Below, piece after piece: positions 3,343 to 5,036 of a stretch of 5,036 nt of DNA. Numbering within the stretch: the first letter of the stretch is position 1; each line of letters begins with the position of its first letter. The stretch is taken from contig CAMWMO010000159.1 of assembly GCA_947175305.1 (NCBI GenBank), forward strand, positions 1 through 5,036, written 5' to 3'. The position numbers were made by a program, and so were the translations under genes. The stretch comes from an uncultured Lachnospiraceae bacterium. GTDB taxonomy: Bacteria > Bacillota > Clostridia > Lachnospirales > Lachnospiraceae. Under the pieces are notes generated by a model. It saw only the letters and a program-made list of their open reading frames with translations. It ran no database searches and was not told the origin of the DNA.

Positions 3343-5036
3343 CTACTCCACTTTCTCATAAAACACATTCAGAATAAGCTCATATAAAGCATTTTCATCC
3401 GGATAAAATTCCTCAAATTCTTCTCCCCTGACAGTTTCGCCCTCCAGTAGATAAAAATTCTCTTCATCGAAAGTATAGTCCGATAAAATCGATGTCAGAT
3501 AAGCAGTCTTATCTAAAGAGATATCCGTAACCATCTGGGGCGATATGGTCCGATACAGATCCAGAGCTGTGGAAACATTTCCTTTTGCCCCCTGCTTGGC
3601 CGCGTTGACTAAATTAGTCAAGTACTGTTGTTGTCTGGCCAGCCGCATATCCGCCGAACCAAAAACATCGGTATCCCTGTACCTCACGTACGTCAGGGCG
3701 CTTTCTCCACTCAGATGCACATAGCTGTCTTTCACAAGATCTGCGTCCGCCTTGGTCAAATCCTCCAGCACCTTCACGTCCACACCTCCCACCGAATCGT
3801 TGATCGCTGGAATGGCGCTCATATTGACGGCGGCATAACCATGTATAGGCAGTTGGTAAAACAACTTTTCTACCGCTTTCTTTTGATATTCACAGCTCTT
3901 TTCCATCCCGTCACCGAAGCCGTGCTGCACCGCGATCTGGGCTTCTGCCGTGGCGATATAGGCGCCGTCGTTGTTATAGAAATCTATATCTGTCATCGTA
4001 TTGCGATTGATGCCGATGATCTTAATACTCTTATCTTTCGGATTCATCACGGTCAGAAACAGCGCGTCCGCCTGTCCGCCCTCTGTTCCCTCTTTTACTG
4101 CAACCGCGTCGCTGTTCTTGTCAATGCCCATGATGAGAAAGGTAAAGATATCCTGATTATATTGATAAATGGTATCCTGATATTTTACCCACCCGTTCTG
4201 CCATCTGTCCTCTTCCTCTTTCAGCAGTTCGCCTCCGCCTATCACGGGCTGCAACTGCGGTCTCTCACTGTCAGAGGTGCTCGCCAGATGCCTTTTTCCC
4301 ATCGCCTTGACGGTTTCCAGGCCACCCAGAAGCAGTCCGCATATGAGCAAAATAGTGGCCGCCGCCACGAGAAGGCGTTTTGCAGTCTTTCTGAGGGTCT
4401 GCCTTGCCCTTTCTTTTCTGAGCTGTCTCAGCTCTTTCTTTTCCTGCTCTTTCCTGTCCTGTTCTTCACGTTTTTGACTTTCATGGAACTCCTTCTGAAG
4501 CTCCTGACGCAGTTTTTCTTCTTTCTCCTTCTTCTCTAAAGACTCAGGATCTTCTCCATACTCGCCATAATACTTCCCGTAATATTTGCCATAATATTTC
4601 CCATAATGCCCGTAATATCCCTTGCCGCTCATGTCCACCTTATTCAGGACAACACCCAGAATGCGGCTTCCGGTCTTATCCAGCTGATCCTTCACTTTCT
4701 GGACAAAACGGTAGCTGACGGAATTGCTTTCCACTACCAACACGGCACCGTCGCAGTTTTTTGCCACCACCGCCGCGTCTATCACGCTTCCCAACGGCGG
4801 GGTGTCCACAACGATATAGACGAAAGGTCTTTTCACCACATTTAACATTTCCGTAAATTTCCGGCTTCCCAGAAGCTCGCTGGGATTAGGAGGCACAGGA
4901 CCGGAAAAGAGCACATAAAGTTTGGGGACATCTGTCTCGCAGATTGCATCCATATAGGGCTGCTTGCCGATCAGGCAGTGGCTCAGACCATATTTTACCG
5001 CACCCGTCTTATACCGCCCTATCAATACCGATTTGC
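3343..5036 (-). CDS. BY-kinase (CpsD-like)-LCP ligase fusion protein, partial (5' end beyond window)
   Basis: 563 complete codons are visible; the N-terminus lies beyond the right edge. Residues are numbered from the Leu codon at 5025. Three codons before it read K-S-V, matching the end of a Walker A' motif (DxDLRKS type), so the TTG at 5025 is not a start. Visible kinase parts: GLSHCLIG (13-20), FSGPVPPNPSELLGS (40-54), Walker B YIVVDTPPLGSVIDAA (70-85), and ILGVVLNKVD (122-131). A Tyr cluster follows (137-156, ten Tyr), the usual autophosphorylation tail of BY kinases. Next are a Lys/Glu-rich, probably coiled-coil stretch (158-217), one transmembrane helix (218-235) and an LCP domain (about 290-478): FLIMGIDKN, GQADALFLTV with D320, INRNTMTDI with R341, HGFGDG, DSVGGVDV, and YVRYRD...RLARQQQYL with R448, R450, R461, R464. 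LCP proteins attach undecaprenyl-linked glycopolymers to peptidoglycan outside the cell. The topology fits: kinase inside, LCP outside. Kinase and LCP are normally separate genes. Confidence 0.9.
   Translation of the reverse strand, partial: KSVLIGRYKTGAVKYGLSHCLIGKQPYMDAICETDVPKLYVLFSGPVPPNPSELLGSRKFTEMLNVVKRPFVYIVVDTPPLGSVIDAAVVAKNCDGAVLVVESNSVSYRFVQKVKDQLDKTGSRILGVVLNKVDMSGKGYYGHYGKYYGKYYGKYYGEYGEDPESLEKKEKEEKLRQELQKEFHESQKREEQDRKEQEKKELRQLRKERARQTLRKTAKRLLVAAATILLICGLLLGGLETVKAMGKRHLASTSDSERPQLQPVIGGGELLKEEEDRWQNGWVKYQDTIYQYNQDIFTFLIMGIDKNSDAVAVKEGTEGGQADALFLTVMNPKDKSIKIIGINRNTMTDIDFYNNDGAYIATAEAQIAVQHGFGDGMEKSCEYQKKAVEKLFYQLPIHGYAAVNMSAIPAINDSVGGVDVKVLEDLTKADADLVKDSYVHLSGESALTYVRYRDTDVFGSADMRLARQQQYLTNLVNAAKQGAKGNVSTALDLYRTISPQMVTDISLDKTAYLTSILSDYTFDEENFYLLEGETVRGEEFEEFYPDENALYELILNVFYEKVE
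4555..4620 (-). repeat. Tyr/Gly repeat tail of the kinase domain
   Basis: The segment encodes G-Y-Y-G units with three tandem G-K-Y-Y copies (4567-4602, 12 bp each, nearly identical at DNA level). BY kinases are regulated by phosphorylation of such C-terminal Tyr clusters. Here the cluster is internal, because the protein continues into the linker and LCP domain. The 12-bp units could change number by slippage, which would alter the number of phosphorylation sites. Confidence 0.8.

Noticed and set aside
3628..4539. 303-codon plus-strand open frame opposite the kinase-LCP gene
   Set aside because: It is antisense to a clearly recognisable LCP and linker region. Its product has no recognisable domain, and its Phe/Leu-rich end mirrors the Glu/Lys-rich linker on the other strand.
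4555..4620. Short tandem repeats as a possible CRISPR-like array
   Set aside because: The units are 12 bp, contiguous and without spacers. They are in frame and encode the Tyr-rich tail known from BY kinases.
5023..5025. TTG as the start of the kinase-LCP gene
   Set aside because: The frame stays open to the edge, and the preceding codons (K-S-V) fit the end of a Walker A' motif, so the gene continues outside the window.

Overview
The window looks like part of a capsule or exopolysaccharide (EPS) locus from a low-to-mid GC Gram-positive anaerobe. The best guess is Lachnospiraceae or a related clostridium. This rests on strong GGAGG-type ribosome sites, a consensus sigma-A promoter, a separate CpsD-type tyrosine kinase module, an LCP ligase, a sortase-B-fold lipoprotein and a Rpn-type nuclease gene, a combination I associate with that family. 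All five genes I can support are on the minus strand, so the window reads biologically from right to left. The taxonomic call is inference from protein style, not a search result.

Right side (5036 to 3343): a gene cut by the window edge encodes a CpsD-like bacterial tyrosine (BY) kinase domain with a Tyr-rich tail. It is fused in one frame to a charged coiled-coil-like linker, a transmembrane helix and an extracellular LCP (LytR-CpsA-Psr) ligase domain. After 26 bp comes a predicted lipoprotein with a class B sortase fold in which all three catalytic positions (His, Cys, Arg) are replaced, so it is probably a pseudo-sortase (3316 to 2558). After 75 bp comes a secreted protein of unknown family with a low-complexity linker and a C-terminal beta-rich domain (2482 to 1805). 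A strong hairpin followed by a U-tract (1755 to 1710) then separates this from a short PglC/EpsL-type polyprenyl-phosphate sugar-1-phosphate transferase (1694 to 987). Because the hairpin sits directly before that gene's Shine-Dalgarno sequence, it looks like a terminator or attenuator controlling the initiating enzyme of polysaccharide synthesis.

Left side: 986 to 687 holds no gene I can support. It contains a perfect TTGACA-N17-TATAAT promoter on the minus strand and a leader of about 170 nt with several inverted repeats. These lead into a partial gene (686 to 1) for a Rpn-family (YhgA-like) PD-(D/E)XK nuclease or transposase-related protein that runs off the left edge.

Working model (inference): the transferase loads the first sugar phosphate onto undecaprenyl phosphate, the BY-kinase module regulates chain synthesis, and the fused LCP domain transfers finished polymer to the cell wall. 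The inactive sortase lipoprotein and the secreted protein may act as surface accessory or scaffold factors. The most unusual points are the kinase-LCP fusion, the triple-substituted sortase, and the attenuator-like hairpin before the priming transferase.
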